Source: Klebsiella terrigena (GTDB lineage: Bacteria; Pseudomonadota; Gammaproteobacteria; Enterobacterales; Enterobacteriaceae). Taken from it: a stretch of DNA of 64,000 nucleotides. The stretch spans positions 85,314 through 149,313 of the forward strand of contig NZ_BJNO01000014.1 in assembly GCF_006539725.1 (NCBI RefSeq). Reading direction: 5' to 3'. Of the stretch, positions 26,049-34,305 are shown in pieces (positions within the stretch are counted from its first letter, which is position 1; every line of letters begins with the position of its first letter). The translations under genes were made by a program, and so were the position numbers. The notes beneath the pieces were generated by a model. That model worked only from the letters and a program-made list of their open reading frames with translations. It ran no database searches and was not told where the DNA came from.

Positions 26049-27092
26049 CTACTGCTGGCTCTCCGGCGCCGCGGCGGTAATCTCATCAACGATAGGTTTC
26101 ATATCCGGGTACTGGCCAAGGAATGCCTGCCACACCGGCTGCACCTGCTGATAGAAATAGCGGCGATCGGTTTCGCGGAAGGTTACGCCCTTCGCCTCGA
26201 GGTTCTTAATGGCCTCCTGCTCTTTTTTACCGGCCTGCAGGCGTTCGTAGTCGGTCGCCTCTTTTGCCGCGGCCAGCACCTCGCCGCGCAGCTCCGCCGG
26301 GATCTGCTCGAAGCTTTTCTTGTTCATGGCGATCATCAGCGGGTTGTAGCTATGGCGGGTCAGAGTGCCATTTTTGACAATTTCATAATATTTACTCGAG
26401 TAGATCGTCGGGGCATCGTGCTCTACGCCGTCAATCACCCCCATCTGCAGGCTCGAATAGACTTCTCCTCCCGGCATCGGAATCGCCACCGCCCCCATAT
26501 GGTTCAGGGTGGCGATAAAGTTGGGCACCGGCAAAACGCGGATTTTGAGATTTTTTAAATCTTCAGGTTTTTCAATAACCTTCTTGGTGTAAATATTGCG
26601 CGCGCCGAGGTTATAGCCGTAACCCAGCACCATCACGTTAGCCTTATTCATCATTAAAGCCGCCAGCTTTTCACCTGCTTTGCCGTCGAGTGTTTTGCCG
26701 ACCTGCGCGTAATCTTTAAATAAGTAGCCGAGATCCAGGACGCCAATTTCAGGGACCAGCGTGGCCCAAATGGAGGTCCCGGAGATCATCATATTAATTG
26801 CGCCAATGCGTACCTGCTGGGTGGCGTCCGCCTCTTTCCCCAGCATGCCGTTGGGAAAATAGTTCAGCTTGATCTGCCCTTTCAGTTTTTCATTGTTATT
26901 CAGGTTTTCCTGAAAGCGGCTGAACCAGATGTAGTGGGCCGAGGATTCATCCGCGGGCAGCGAAGAGTAGACCCGAAAATTAAGCGCCGCATGGGCCAAA
27001 GAGGTCACGGCGCTGCCGGCTAACAGGGCCGTGCCCAAACATGCAACGGCAAAAATACGACTTACTGAACAAAACGGTTTCATTTTCATCAT
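26049..27092 (-). CDS. TRAP transporter periplasmic solute-binding protein (DctP family)
   Basis: A 347-residue binding protein with a signal peptide ending AHA (cleavage about 35/36). DctP signatures include NYFPNGMLGKEADATQQVR, the conserved ligand Arg in NLKIRVLPVPN, and PMPGGEVYSSLQMGVIDGV. The conserved Arg in this family salt-bridges the carboxylate of the substrate, so a sugar acid is more likely than a neutral sugar. First of three clustered ATGs (27092) chosen, five bases after AGGA. It heads the leftward operon under two TGTAACGTT-type sites. Confidence 0.92.
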   Translation of the reverse strand: MMKMKPFCSVSRIFAVACLGTALLAGSAVTSLAHAALNFRVYSSLPADESSAHYIWFSRFQENLNNNEKLKGQIKLNYFPNGMLGKEADATQQVRIGAINMMISGTSIWATLVPEIGVLDLGYLFKDYAQVGKTLDGKAGEKLAALMMNKANVMVLGYGYNLGARNIYTKKVIEKPEDLKNLKIRVLPVPNFIATLNHMGAVAIPMPGGEVYSSLQMGVIDGVEHDAPTIYSSKYYEIVKNGTLTRHSYNPLMIAMNKKSFEQIPAELRGEVLAAAKEATDYERLQAGKKEQEAIKNLEAKGVTFRETDRRYFYQQVQPVWQAFLGQYPDMKPIVDEITAAAPESQQ

Positions 27093-27189
27093 CGTTATCC
27101 TTTCACGTCCCGTTGAGATAGATGTCACCCTCTCAGGCCTTGCTGAATCGGCGGGGGAGTTAAACAAAAAAGTAGCTTCACGATTCTAC

Positions 27190-27214
27190 TGTAACGTTTT
27201 AGTGTAACGTTACA
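27190..27214. promoter_or_regulatory. Tandem LacI-type operators of the TRAP operon
   Basis: A perfect TGTAACGTTACA (27203-27214) lies next to an imperfect copy TGTAACGTTTTA (27190-27201), about 100 bases before the binding-protein start. The perfect copy is identical to that before the convergent lacI gene at 21491. Confidence 0.7.
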
Positions 27215-27499
27215 GAAACTATCCGGCGCCCTGGCTAAAAGCAAGGTGCTTAACGGGATCCTGGCGGATGAGATGTGATTTTTGTGGCGGACATCGCTAA
27301 TTTGCGCCCGGGTGTTACACAGTGAAAAGCAGGTCGTGGCTGTTTAGTCACTGTTTAGCGCAGAGAGGGAGGAAGGGAGAGGGAGAGAGTGTGGCGCCGC
27401 GACGGCCCGGCACCAGCGGCAGAGCGTTTGGCCCCACCGCGCCGGCGGCTATCCGCTGGCGAAAATAGCGCGGCTGGCTCTCCTCACCGGCGAGGAGCG
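27215..27499. other. Intergenic region with a purine-rich tract
   Basis: No gene is seen. From 27359 to about 27392 one strand is almost purely purine (repeats of GAG, GGA and AGAG). The rest should carry the TRAP operon promoter and the 3' end of the NTF2-like gene. Confidence 0.4.
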
Positions 27500-27832
27500 T
27501 CAGGCGGCAAAGTAAAACCAGGCGGTCTTAATAAGCTGATTCTCAACCTCAAAAACCGCCATACTCTCAATCGGCTCCGCGGAGAGTCCGTAAATCAGCT
27601 CGTGGTCGAAAACCTTATTGCCGAGAACGGTACGGAAAATAAGCTCCGCCCGCAGTTCAGCAACGTTAAAACGCTGGTTGACGTAAAACTCCCTTAACGC
27701 CGGAATGCCGATCATCGTGGGGCTTTCCGCTGGCATGCGGTACGCTTTGAAATCTTCGGAAAAGCAGGCAATAAATTGATTAATATCGTGGGCGTTGTAG
27801 GCCTTAAACTGCTTCTCCACCGGGCATTCCAT
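27500..27832 (-). CDS. NTF2-like domain protein (steroid-isomerase-like)
   Basis: A 110-residue protein with the NTF2 fold pattern: MECPVEKQFKAYNAHDINQF, FSEDFKAYRMP, LREFYVNQRF, then a sheet ending VENQLIKTAWFYF. This subgroup includes small cytosolic proteins annotated as steroid delta-isomerase-like. Function unknown. It is transcribed away from glaH, and the 273-base gap between them holds promoter elements for both. Confidence 0.75.
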   Translation of the reverse strand: MECPVEKQFKAYNAHDINQFIACFSEDFKAYRMPAESPTMIGIPALREFYVNQRFNVAELRAELIFRTVLGNKVFDHELIYGLSAEPIESMAVFEVENQLIKTAWFYFAA

Positions 27833-27990
27833 GACGCTTTCCTTTCCACTATAAGTAATTATAAATGCACAATAACTGAATTTTTATTCAAATACCAACC
27901 CCTATTTTTGTCACTTATACCCGCCAGCGCTCTTCTTCACGTCCAATGACCCCGCTGCACAAACGGCTCTCTTTTAACGCCCCGGATCAC

Positions 27991-28045
27991 AAAAAATAAA
28001 CAATCAGCGCAATAAATGCGCACCTTTTAAAAATGTAGATATTTT
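27991..28045. promoter_or_regulatory. Candidate GlaR (CsiR) boxes in the glaH promoter region
   Basis: Two half-sites fit the remembered CsiR/GlaR pattern (T or A)TGT-N5-TTTT: one on the minus strand at 27991-28003 and ATGT-AGATA-TTTT at 28033-28045. In E. coli the csiD (glaH) promoter is sigma-S and CRP dependent and repressed by this regulator. No convincing CRP site was found by eye. Confidence 0.4.
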
Positions 28046-28105
28046 TAAGTTATGGCGACGAAATTAATAGCGCCGCGCCAGACCCTACCGCGAGGATCGA
28101 TTCTG

Positions 28106-29083
28106 ATGAATACGTTCACTGCCGTAAAACCTCATCCCGACGATAGTGCCCGCAGCGACGGCGGGTTCACCATCTCCCCCTCGGCCCACTCGCCGCGGCT
28201 GCTGGAGCTCACCTTTTCCGCGCAGACTGCCCGCCTGTTTATGCAGCAGGCCGCGCAGTGGCCGGTGCAGGCGCTGGAATATAAATCCTTCCTGCGCTTT
28301 AAAATCGCCAGGGTCCTCGACGATCTCTGCGCCGGCCAGCTGCAGCCGCTGCTGTACGACACCCTGCTGGATCGCCGTCAGGGGGCGCTGCTGATCGGCG
28401 CGGAAGGAATCGATAGCGTGGCCCAGGCCGATGAGATGGTAAAGCTGGCAACGGCGGTTGCCCACCTGATTGGCCGCTCCAACTACGACGCCATGAGCGG
28501 CCAATACTACGCCCGCTTTGTGGTGACTAACGTCGATAGTTCAGACAGCTACCTGCGACAGCCGCATCGCGTCATGGAGCTGCATAACGACGGAACCTAC
28601 GTCGAAGAGATCACCGACTACGTGCTGATGATGAAAATCGACGAGCAGCATATGCAGGGCGGAAACTCCCTGCTGCTGCATCTTGACGACTGGGAGCATC
28701 TGGAGCGCTATTTCAGCCATCCGTTGGCCCGTCACCCGATGCGCTGGGCCGCGCCGCCGAGCAAAAACGTCAGCCACGACGTCTTCCACCCGGTATTCGA
28801 CGTCGACCGCCAGGGCCGCCCGGTGATGCGCTATATCGATCAGTTCGTGCAGCCAAAAGATTTTGCCGAAGGCATCTGGCTAAGCGACCTGTCCGATGCC
28901 CTGGAAAACAGCCAGAACATCCTCTCCGTTCCGGTGCCGGTGGGCAAACTGCTGTTGATTAACAATCTGTTCTGGCTGCACGGCCGCGACCGCTTTACCG
29001 CGCATCCGGATCTGCGCCGGGAGCTGATGCGCCAGCGCGGCTACATCAGCGATGCCGACCACCGCTGCCGGCCCCATCAGTAA
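28106..29083 (+). CDS. glaH: Glutarate 2-hydroxylase (2-oxoglutarate/Fe(II) dioxygenase)
   Basis: A 325-residue protein highly similar to E. coli CsiD/GlaH, which hydroxylates glutarate to L-2-hydroxyglutarate using 2-oxoglutarate and oxygen. The iron ligands H160, D162 (ELHNDGTY) and H292 (FWLHGRD) are in place, as is the long shared block [19 protein letters not shown]. Start at ATG 28106 by homology, nine bases after GAGGA. First gene of an operon with lhgO and gabD, part of lysine/glutarate breakdown in stationary phase. Confidence 0.95.
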   Translation: MNTFTAVKPHPDDSARSDGGFTISPSAHSPRLLELTFSAQTARLFMQQAAQWPVQALEYKSFLRFKIARVLDDLCAGQLQPLLYDTLLDRRQGALLIGAEGIDSVAQADEMVKLATAVAHLIGRSNYDAMSGQYYARFVVTNVDSSDSYLRQPHRVMELHNDGTYVEEITDYVLMMKIDEQHMQGGNSLLLHLDDWEHLERYFSHPLARHPMRWAAPPSKNVSHDVFHPVFDVDRQGRPVMRYIDQFVQPKDFAEGIWLSDLSDALENSQNILSVPVPVGKLLLINNLFWLHGRDRFTAHPDLRRELMRQRGYISDADHRCRPHQ

Positions 29084-29110
29084 GCGCTATCAGTCGAAGG
29101 AACCGCGTGG

Positions 29111-30379
29111 ATGTATGATTTTGTGATTATTGGCGGCGGCATTATCGGCATGTCGACCGCCATGCAGCTGCGGGAGGTCTACCCGGACGCCAGAGTTGTG
29201 CTGCTGGAGAAAGAGTCCGCGCCGGCCTGTCATCAGACCGGTCGCAATAGCGGCGTGATTCATGCCGGAGTCTACTACACTCCCGGGAGCCTCAAAGCGC
29301 AGTTCTGCCTTGCCGGCAATCGGGCGACTAAAGCCTTTTGCCAGCGGCACGGCATCCGCTATGACGTCTGCGGAAAAATGCTGGTCGCCACCTCGCCGCT
29401 GGAGATGGCGCGGATGCGGGCGCTGTGGGATCGCACCGCGGCCAACGGCCTGCAGCGCGAATGGCTTAGCGCGGAGGCGCTGCGCGAGCGGGAGCCGAAT
29501 ATTACCGGCACCGGCGCCATTTTTGTCCCCGCCAGCGGGATTGTCAGCTATCGCGAAGTTACCGAGGCGATGGCGAAAACCTTCGTCGCCGGCGGCGGGG
29601 AAATTGTCTACGCCGCCGAGGTCAGCGCCCTGAAAGAGCACGCCGCCGGCGTGGTCGTCTACACTAAACAGGGACAGGAGTTTGAAGCCGCCACCTTAGT
29701 GAGCTGTAGCGGCCTGATGGCCGACAGGGTGGTCAAAATGCTCGGCGTCGATCCCGGTTTTATTATCTGCCCGTTTCGTGGGGAGTATTTCCGCCTGGCG
29801 CCTCAGCATAACCAGATAGTGAATCATCTGATCTACCCGATACCCGACCCGGCAATGCCGTTTCTCGGGGTCCACCTCACCCGTATGATTGACGGCAGCG
29901 TGACCGTGGGCCCGAATGCGGTGCTCGCCCTGAAGCGTGAAGGCTATCGCAAACGCGATTTTTCACTCTCCGATACGCTGGAAATCCTCGGTTCGCCCGC
30001 TATTCGTCGCGTGCTGCAGGGCAACCTGCGATCGGGCTTAGGCGAAATGAAAAACTCCCTGTGCAAAGGCGGCTATTTGCGGCTGGTACAAAAGTACTGC
30101 CCGAGCCTCGCTCTGCAGGATCTCCAGCCGTGGCCTGCGGGCGTCCGCGCACAGGCGGTTTCTCCGCACGGCAGGCTGATCGACGATTTTCTGTTCGTCA
30201 CCACCGCGCGCTCCATTCATACCTGCAATGCGCCCTCCCCGGCGGCCACATCGGCTCTGCCCATCGGGGCGCATATCGTCGGCAAAGTACAGGCGCTGCT
30301 CGCCCGCCAGCACAACCCCGGCCGCAGCCTGCGCGCCGCCCGTAGCGCCTACTCCGTGCTTGCCGAATACACCCGTTAA
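29111..30379 (+). CDS. lhgO: L-2-hydroxyglutarate dehydrogenase/oxidase
   Basis: A 422-residue FAD enzyme of the DAO family, collinear with E. coli LhgO (YgaF). The dinucleotide loop is VIIGGGIIGMSTA near the N-terminus, and GRNSGVIHAGVYY marks the FAD/substrate site. It returns L-2-hydroxyglutarate from GlaH to 2-oxoglutarate, passing electrons to the quinone pool. Located 27 bases after glaH. The C-terminal 30 residues diverge from the E. coli protein. Confidence 0.95.
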   Translation: MYDFVIIGGGIIGMSTAMQLREVYPDARVVLLEKESAPACHQTGRNSGVIHAGVYYTPGSLKAQFCLAGNRATKAFCQRHGIRYDVCGKMLVATSPLEMARMRALWDRTAANGLQREWLSAEALREREPNITGTGAIFVPASGIVSYREVTEAMAKTFVAGGGEIVYAAEVSALKEHAAGVVVYTKQGQEFEAATLVSCSGLMADRVVKMLGVDPGFIICPFRGEYFRLAPQHNQIVNHLIYPIPDPAMPFLGVHLTRMIDGSVTVGPNAVLALKREGYRKRDFSLSDTLEILGSPAIRRVLQGNLRSGLGEMKNSLCKGGYLRLVQKYCPSLALQDLQPWPAGVRAQAVSPHGRLIDDFLFVTTARSIHTCNAPSPAATSALPIGAHIVGKVQALLARQHNPGRSLRAARSAYSVLAEYTR

Positions 30380-30402
30380 ACGCTTTGAAACAGGACACTA
30401 TC

Positions 30403-31851
30403 ATGCAACTCAACGACCCAACTTTGTTTCGCCAGCAGGCATTTATCGACGGCCAGTGGCGCGATGCCCTCAGCGGGGAGGTGATTACGGTCACCAACCC
30501 GGCCAACGACCAGCGGCTGGGCAGCGTGCCGAAAATGGGCGCCGAAGAGACCCACGAGGCCATTGATGCCGCCAACTGCGCGCTCCCAGCCTGGCGGGCG
30601 CTAACGGCTAAAGAGCGGGCCGCGATCCTGCGCCGCTGGTTCGATCTTATCATGGCGAACCAGGACGACCTCGCCCGCTTAATGACCCTGGAGCAGGGGA
30701 AACCGCTGGCGGAAGCTAAGGGCGAAATCGGCTACGCCGCCTCGTTTATCGAATGGTTTGCCGAAGAAGGTAAGCGCGTCTACGGCGACACCATTCCCGG
30801 CCATCAGGCGGATAAGCGCCTGATCGTTATCAAGCAGCCGATTGGCGTCACCGCCGCCATCACCCCGTGGAACTTCCCTGCCGCCATGATCACCCGCAAG
30901 GCCGGCCCGGCGCTGGCCGCAGGCTGCACCATGGTGCTCAAACCCGCCAGCCAGACCCCCTTCTCCGCCCTCGCGCTGGCCGAGCTGGCGCAGCGCGCCG
31001 GGATCCCCGACGGCGTTTTCAGCGTGGTGACAGGATCCGCCGGCGCGGTCGGTAACGCGCTGACCAGCAACCCGCTGGTGCGCAAGCTGTCGTTTACCGG
31101 CTCGACGGAGATTGGCCGTCAGCTGATGGCGCAGTGTGCGCAAGATATTAAGAAAGTCTCCCTCGAGCTCGGCGGCAACGCGCCGTTTATCGTGTTCGAC
31201 GATGCCGATCTCGATAAAGCGGTTGAAGGCGCGCTGGCCTCCAAGTTCCGCAACGCCGGGCAGACCTGCGTTTGCGCCAATCGCCTGTACGTGCAGGAGG
31301 GCGTTTACGACCGCTTTGCCGAAAAGCTGCAGCAGGCGGTGGAAAAGCTGCGGCTCGGCGATGGCCTGCAAAGCGGCGTCACCACCGGGCCGCTGATTGA
31401 TGACAAAGCGGTCGCCAAGGTGCAGGAGCATATTGCCGATGCCCTCGCCAAAGGCGCGCGCATCATGACCGGCGGCAAGGTGCACGAGCTGGGCGGCAAC
31501 TTCTTCCAGCCGACGATCCTGCTGGACGTTCCCGATAGCGCTAAGGTTGCTAAAGAGGAGACCTTCGGCCCGCTGGCCCCGCTGTTCCGCTTTAAAGATG
31601 AGGCGGACGTTATCCGTCAGGCTAACGATACCGAATTCGGCCTCGCGGCCTATTTCTATGCCCGCGATCTGAGCCGCGTCTTCCGCGTTGGCGAGGCGCT
31701 GGAGTACGGGATTGTCGGGATCAACACCGGCCTCATCTCCAATGAGGTCGCGCCTTTTGGCGGCGTCAAAGCCTCGGGGCTCGGCCGCGAGGGCTCGAAG
31801 TATGGCATCGACGATTACTTAGAGATCAAATATATGTGCATTGGTCTGTAG
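30403..31851 (+). CDS. gabD: NADP-dependent succinate/glutarate semialdehyde dehydrogenase
   Basis: A 482-residue aldehyde dehydrogenase matching E. coli GabD. Catalytic E255 (LELGGNAPF) and C289 (GQTCVCANR) and the NADP loop FTGSTEIG are present. It oxidises glutarate semialdehyde to glutarate (from lysine) and succinate semialdehyde to succinate (from GABA). Start ATG 30403, seven bases after AGGA, agrees with the E. coli N-terminus. gabT and gabP, which follow gabD in E. coli, are missing; the regulator comes next. Confidence 0.95.
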   Translation: MQLNDPTLFRQQAFIDGQWRDALSGEVITVTNPANDQRLGSVPKMGAEETHEAIDAANCALPAWRALTAKERAAILRRWFDLIMANQDDLARLMTLEQGKPLAEAKGEIGYAASFIEWFAEEGKRVYGDTIPGHQADKRLIVIKQPIGVTAAITPWNFPAAMITRKAGPALAAGCTMVLKPASQTPFSALALAELAQRAGIPDGVFSVVTGSAGAVGNALTSNPLVRKLSFTGSTEIGRQLMAQCAQDIKKVSLELGGNAPFIVFDDADLDKAVEGALASKFRNAGQTCVCANRLYVQEGVYDRFAEKLQQAVEKLRLGDGLQSGVTTGPLIDDKAVAKVQEHIADALAKGARIMTGGKVHELGGNFFQPTILLDVPDSAKVAKEETFGPLAPLFRFKDEADVIRQANDTEFGLAAYFYARDLSRVFRVGEALEYGIVGINTGLISNEVAPFGGVKASGLGREGSKYGIDDYLEIKYMCIGL

Positions 31852-31940
31852 GGTTACGCCCGACGTTGATGCCGTCAATACAACCCTAATACGCCCGTCC
31901 CGGCGCAAAAAGGCCGGGATAGCCGTTCAGGAGTAAGCCC

Positions 31941-32633
31941 ATGACCGCCACCTCCCAGCCGACGGCCATCGACGGATACCGCTGGCTCAAAAGCGACATC
32001 ATTCGCGGCCTGTATCAGCCCGATGAGAAGCTGCGTATGAGCCTGTTAACCGCGCGCTATGCGCTTGGCGTCGGGCCGCTGCGCGAAGCGCTCTCCCGGC
32101 TGGTTGCCGAGCGCCTGGTCACCGTGGTTAATCAAAAAGGCTATCGGGTTGCCTCGATGTCGCAGCAGGAGCTGCTCGATATCTTCGACGCCAGGGCTCA
32201 TATGGAGGCGATGCTGGTGCGTCTCGCCATTGAGCGCGGCGACGACGAGTGGGAGGCCGAGCTGCTCGCGAGGGCGCATCTGCTCAATAAGCTGGAGTCC
32301 AGCGATGCCAGCGAGCAGCTGCTGGACGAGTGGGACAGGCGTCATCAGGCGTTCCATTCCGCCATCGTTGCCGGCTGCGGTTCACAGTATCTGCTGCAAA
32401 TGCGCGAACGCCTTTTCGACCTCGCCGCGCGCTACCGTTTTATCTGGCTGCGCACGACCGTGCTGTCGGTTGCCATGCTGGAAGATAAGCAGCGCCAGCA
32501 TCGAAGGCTAACCGAGGCGATTCTGGCGCGCGACGCCCCGCTTGCCGGTGAGCTGATGCGCCAGCATCTGCTGACGCCTATTCCGGTCATTCAACGGGCG
32601 ATGGCGGGAAAACTTCAGCAGAAAGCCTCCTGA
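31941..32633 (+). CDS. glaR: GntR-family (FCD) repressor of the glutarate operon
   Basis: A 230-residue GntR/FadR-type protein: winged helix at the N-terminus (ALGVGPLREALSRLVAERLV) and FCD domain from about residue 80 (FDARAHMEAMLVRLAIE, then HQAFHSAIVAGCGS with the metal-binding His pattern). It corresponds to E. coli CsiR/GlaR, which represses glaH and is released by glutarate. AGGAG precedes the ATG. Here it directly follows gabD, consistent with an operon or its own promoter in the 89-base gap. Confidence 0.88.
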   Translation: MTATSQPTAIDGYRWLKSDIIRGLYQPDEKLRMSLLTARYALGVGPLREALSRLVAERLVTVVNQKGYRVASMSQQELLDIFDARAHMEAMLVRLAIERGDDEWEAELLARAHLLNKLESSDASEQLLDEWDRRHQAFHSAIVAGCGSQYLLQMRERLFDLAARYRFIWLRTTVLSVAMLEDKQRQHRRLTEAILARDAPLAGELMRQHLLTPIPVIQRAMAGKLQQKAS

Positions 32634-32652
32634 CGAGGCGCTGCCGGAGGGC

Positions 32653-33021
32653 TTATTTGGCCGGTTTCTTATAGAAAGGCAGCTGCGTAATCGGGTAGGT
32701 GTAGGTCTCCTGAACGACGCATCGATCGGGGGTCGCCATGCCGGAGTAGAAGAAAAAGTACTCGTTACTATCGGGGAAAAAGACCAGATCGTCGCCGTTT
32801 TGAAAGCTGGTGATGCGAAAAGGCACGTGGCTTTTCGTCTGCGCCTGCTTCATGCCCGAGGCGACCTGGAAATGATCCCCCCACTTCATGGTGGAGAGCT
32901 TGTAGTGGAAGCGGGAGATGGTCACGCTTTGCCGCAGCGAGCAGGATAGTTTCACTGCGGTGCCGGCCCATGCTGGTGAGAGAAATAAGCCAATCAGGCT
33001 TGTTAGCAATATGAATTTCAT
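32653..33021 (-). CDS. Hypothetical secreted protein
   Basis: A 122-residue protein with a clear Sec signal peptide (MKFILLTSLIGLFLSPAWA, cleavage about 19/20). The mature part is basic with two cysteines (C27 and one in PDRCVVQ) that could form a disulphide, and a beta-rich, aromatic-rich middle. I do not recognise the family. It converges on glaR and precedes, on the same strand, the orphan Cas6f gene's downstream region. Probably a periplasmic protein of unknown function. Confidence 0.6.
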   Translation of the reverse strand: MKFILLTSLIGLFLSPAWAGTAVKLSCSLRQSVTISRFHYKLSTMKWGDHFQVASGMKQAQTKSHVPFRITSFQNGDDLVFFPDSNEYFFFYSGMATPDRCVVQETYTYPITQLPFYKKPAK

Positions 33022-33210
33022 GAAGATCTTATAATTTAAGGGGCTATTTTTCTAACGGTATCACGTATCGCTCCATCAGGCATTCCCGGCGGCCACATTC
33101 GCCAGGCGGACCTGGATTCCAGGAATTATCCTGGTCTTAATCGCGCGAATACCCGAAAGGCAATGAGCGCAGCGGAAAATTTCGGCGATGGCGCCCCACC
33201 GCCGGACTCT

Positions 33211-33765
33211 TCAAAAGAAGGGGACCGTCGCGGTGGAGCTCAGCCCGTAATGGTTAAACGTCCCCTCCGTTGGCGTATCGCTTAAGTCGCCTGCGGCAAT
33301 AAACATGCGGAAGCTTCGACCCAGGGCCTGATTCTTTATCCAGATATAGGGTAAATCCGAAGTCGGCGTCGTGACCTGACGCCTGTGCCCGGTCGGCGCG
33401 TCGGCTGAGATAGCGCCGCGGCGCTTCATATAGCGCTTCATGCGCTGGTGCGGCGTTTTAAGCTGCACGCGCCGGTAATGACGATACTGGACGTTATCGG
33501 GTACCGGCGTCGCCGGACCAATCCAGATATAATGTGATAAATCATTAAGTAATACCCGAAGCCTGAGATTTTCCAGCCCGTACCGCTGCCCATGTAGCCT
33601 AATCACATTCCCCGGCGTTTGCTTAAATGCCGGCAGGCTTAAGCCAATATCCCCATGCCTGTGGGCGCTTAGCGCAACGAATAGTTTTTCAAACAGCGCG
33701 GAAAGGAGGGACGGCAGAGAGCGTGATTGTCGTGGAATAAGTTTAATTTCAATATAATAATCCAT
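33211..33765 (-). CDS. Orphan Cas6f/Csy4-like protein, probably cleavage-deficient
   Basis: A 184-residue protein collinear with Csy4 (Cas6f), the type I-F CRISPR RNA endonuclease (187 residues in Pseudomonas aeruginosa). MDYYIEIKL, ALFEKL, GDIGLSLP, YRRVQLKT, the basic helix HQRMKRYMKRR, FRMFI and YGLSS...VPFF match in order. RNA-binding residues are kept (R99 and Q101 for R102 and Q104; basic helix 108-116), and Y173 matches Y176. The general-base H29 is F29, and S148 is replaced by N145, so cleavage is probably lost while repeat-RNA binding may remain. No other cas gene and no CRISPR array are seen nearby. It sits between glaR and crl. Confidence 0.8.
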   Translation of the reverse strand: MDYYIEIKLIPRQSRSLPSLLSALFEKLFVALSAHRHGDIGLSLPAFKQTPGNVIRLHGQRYGLENLRLRVLLNDLSHYIWIGPATPVPDNVQYRHYRRVQLKTPHQRMKRYMKRRGAISADAPTGHRRQVTTPTSDLPYIWIKNQALGRSFRMFIAAGDLSDTPTEGTFNHYGLSSTATVPFF

Positions 33766-34246
33766 CGGCTATTTCTCCTTAATACATTGCCGCCATCCTT
33801 ACCCATACAAAAAACAATGCCGTTGATACAAATCAAATTAGCAAAAGGTAAGGAAATAACCGCGTGGCGGTTGCAGTGGGGTTTAACCTGGCTAATTTCA
33901 TCGCGTAAAATCAATAAAATGGCGCACCGAAATAATAGTCACGTCAGCGTTATTATTCCGCCGGGGTGACTATTACATGATGTGAATAACAGGCTATTGA
34001 GTGACGGGCTATTTATTGTGCGCGATCCCTCGCTTTATATTTCTCCCGATGGCCTGGATATTGCCCTGTAGGCCCTTACCCTTTGACTGCAGCAAGATAA
34101 AGCCCGGCCTGGCCTGGAGGGTAGCGCTGATTATGATGGGGCGAGCAAAAGTGACCGACCGGACTGAAGTGACGGGGATAGCATCGCGCTCTCCCCGCTT
34201 CCCGGCCTCTCAGGACTTACAATTAGTAAAAAAATTTCTACGTAAA
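33766..34246. other. Non-coding stretch between Cas6f-like gene and crl
   Basis: No intact gene is present. I looked for csy3, other cas genes, 28-base direct repeats and spacers and saw none. One rightward frame beginning at ATG 33817 is interrupted by four in-frame stops (33967, 34069, 34084 and 34165) and is no better than chance. GGAGAAAT lies before the Cas6f-like start. Confidence 0.45.
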
Positions 34247-34278
34247 AAAATGTCCACGCCGTGGGGCATGGACATTTT
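34241..34278 (-). terminator. Rho-independent terminator of crl
   Basis: AAAATGTCCA (34247-34256) pairs with TGGACATTTT (34269-34278). On the minus strand the stem is followed by TTTTTTTACG. It is 28 bases after the crl stop. Confidence 0.8.
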
Positions 34279-34305
34279 CGCTCGATTGAGTCTACGGACG
34301 GGGCA

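Noticed and set aside
28114..28128. GTTCACTGCCGTA inside the start of glaH, identical to the first 13 bases of the common type I-F CRISPR repeat
   Set aside because: The rest of the repeat (the second stem arm and GAAA end) is missing, it is a single copy, and it encodes the conserved GlaH N-terminus. Taken as coincidence despite the nearby Cas6f-like gene.
33022..33210. Possible CRISPR array downstream of the Cas6f-like gene
   Set aside because: No direct repeats of 25-35 bases are present; only short unrelated palindromes such as CCTGG/CCAGG.
33817..34245. Rightward frame next to the Cas6f-like gene that reads like a decayed gene
   Set aside because: Four in-frame stops in about 143 codons is near the chance rate, and no family is recognised in any segment.
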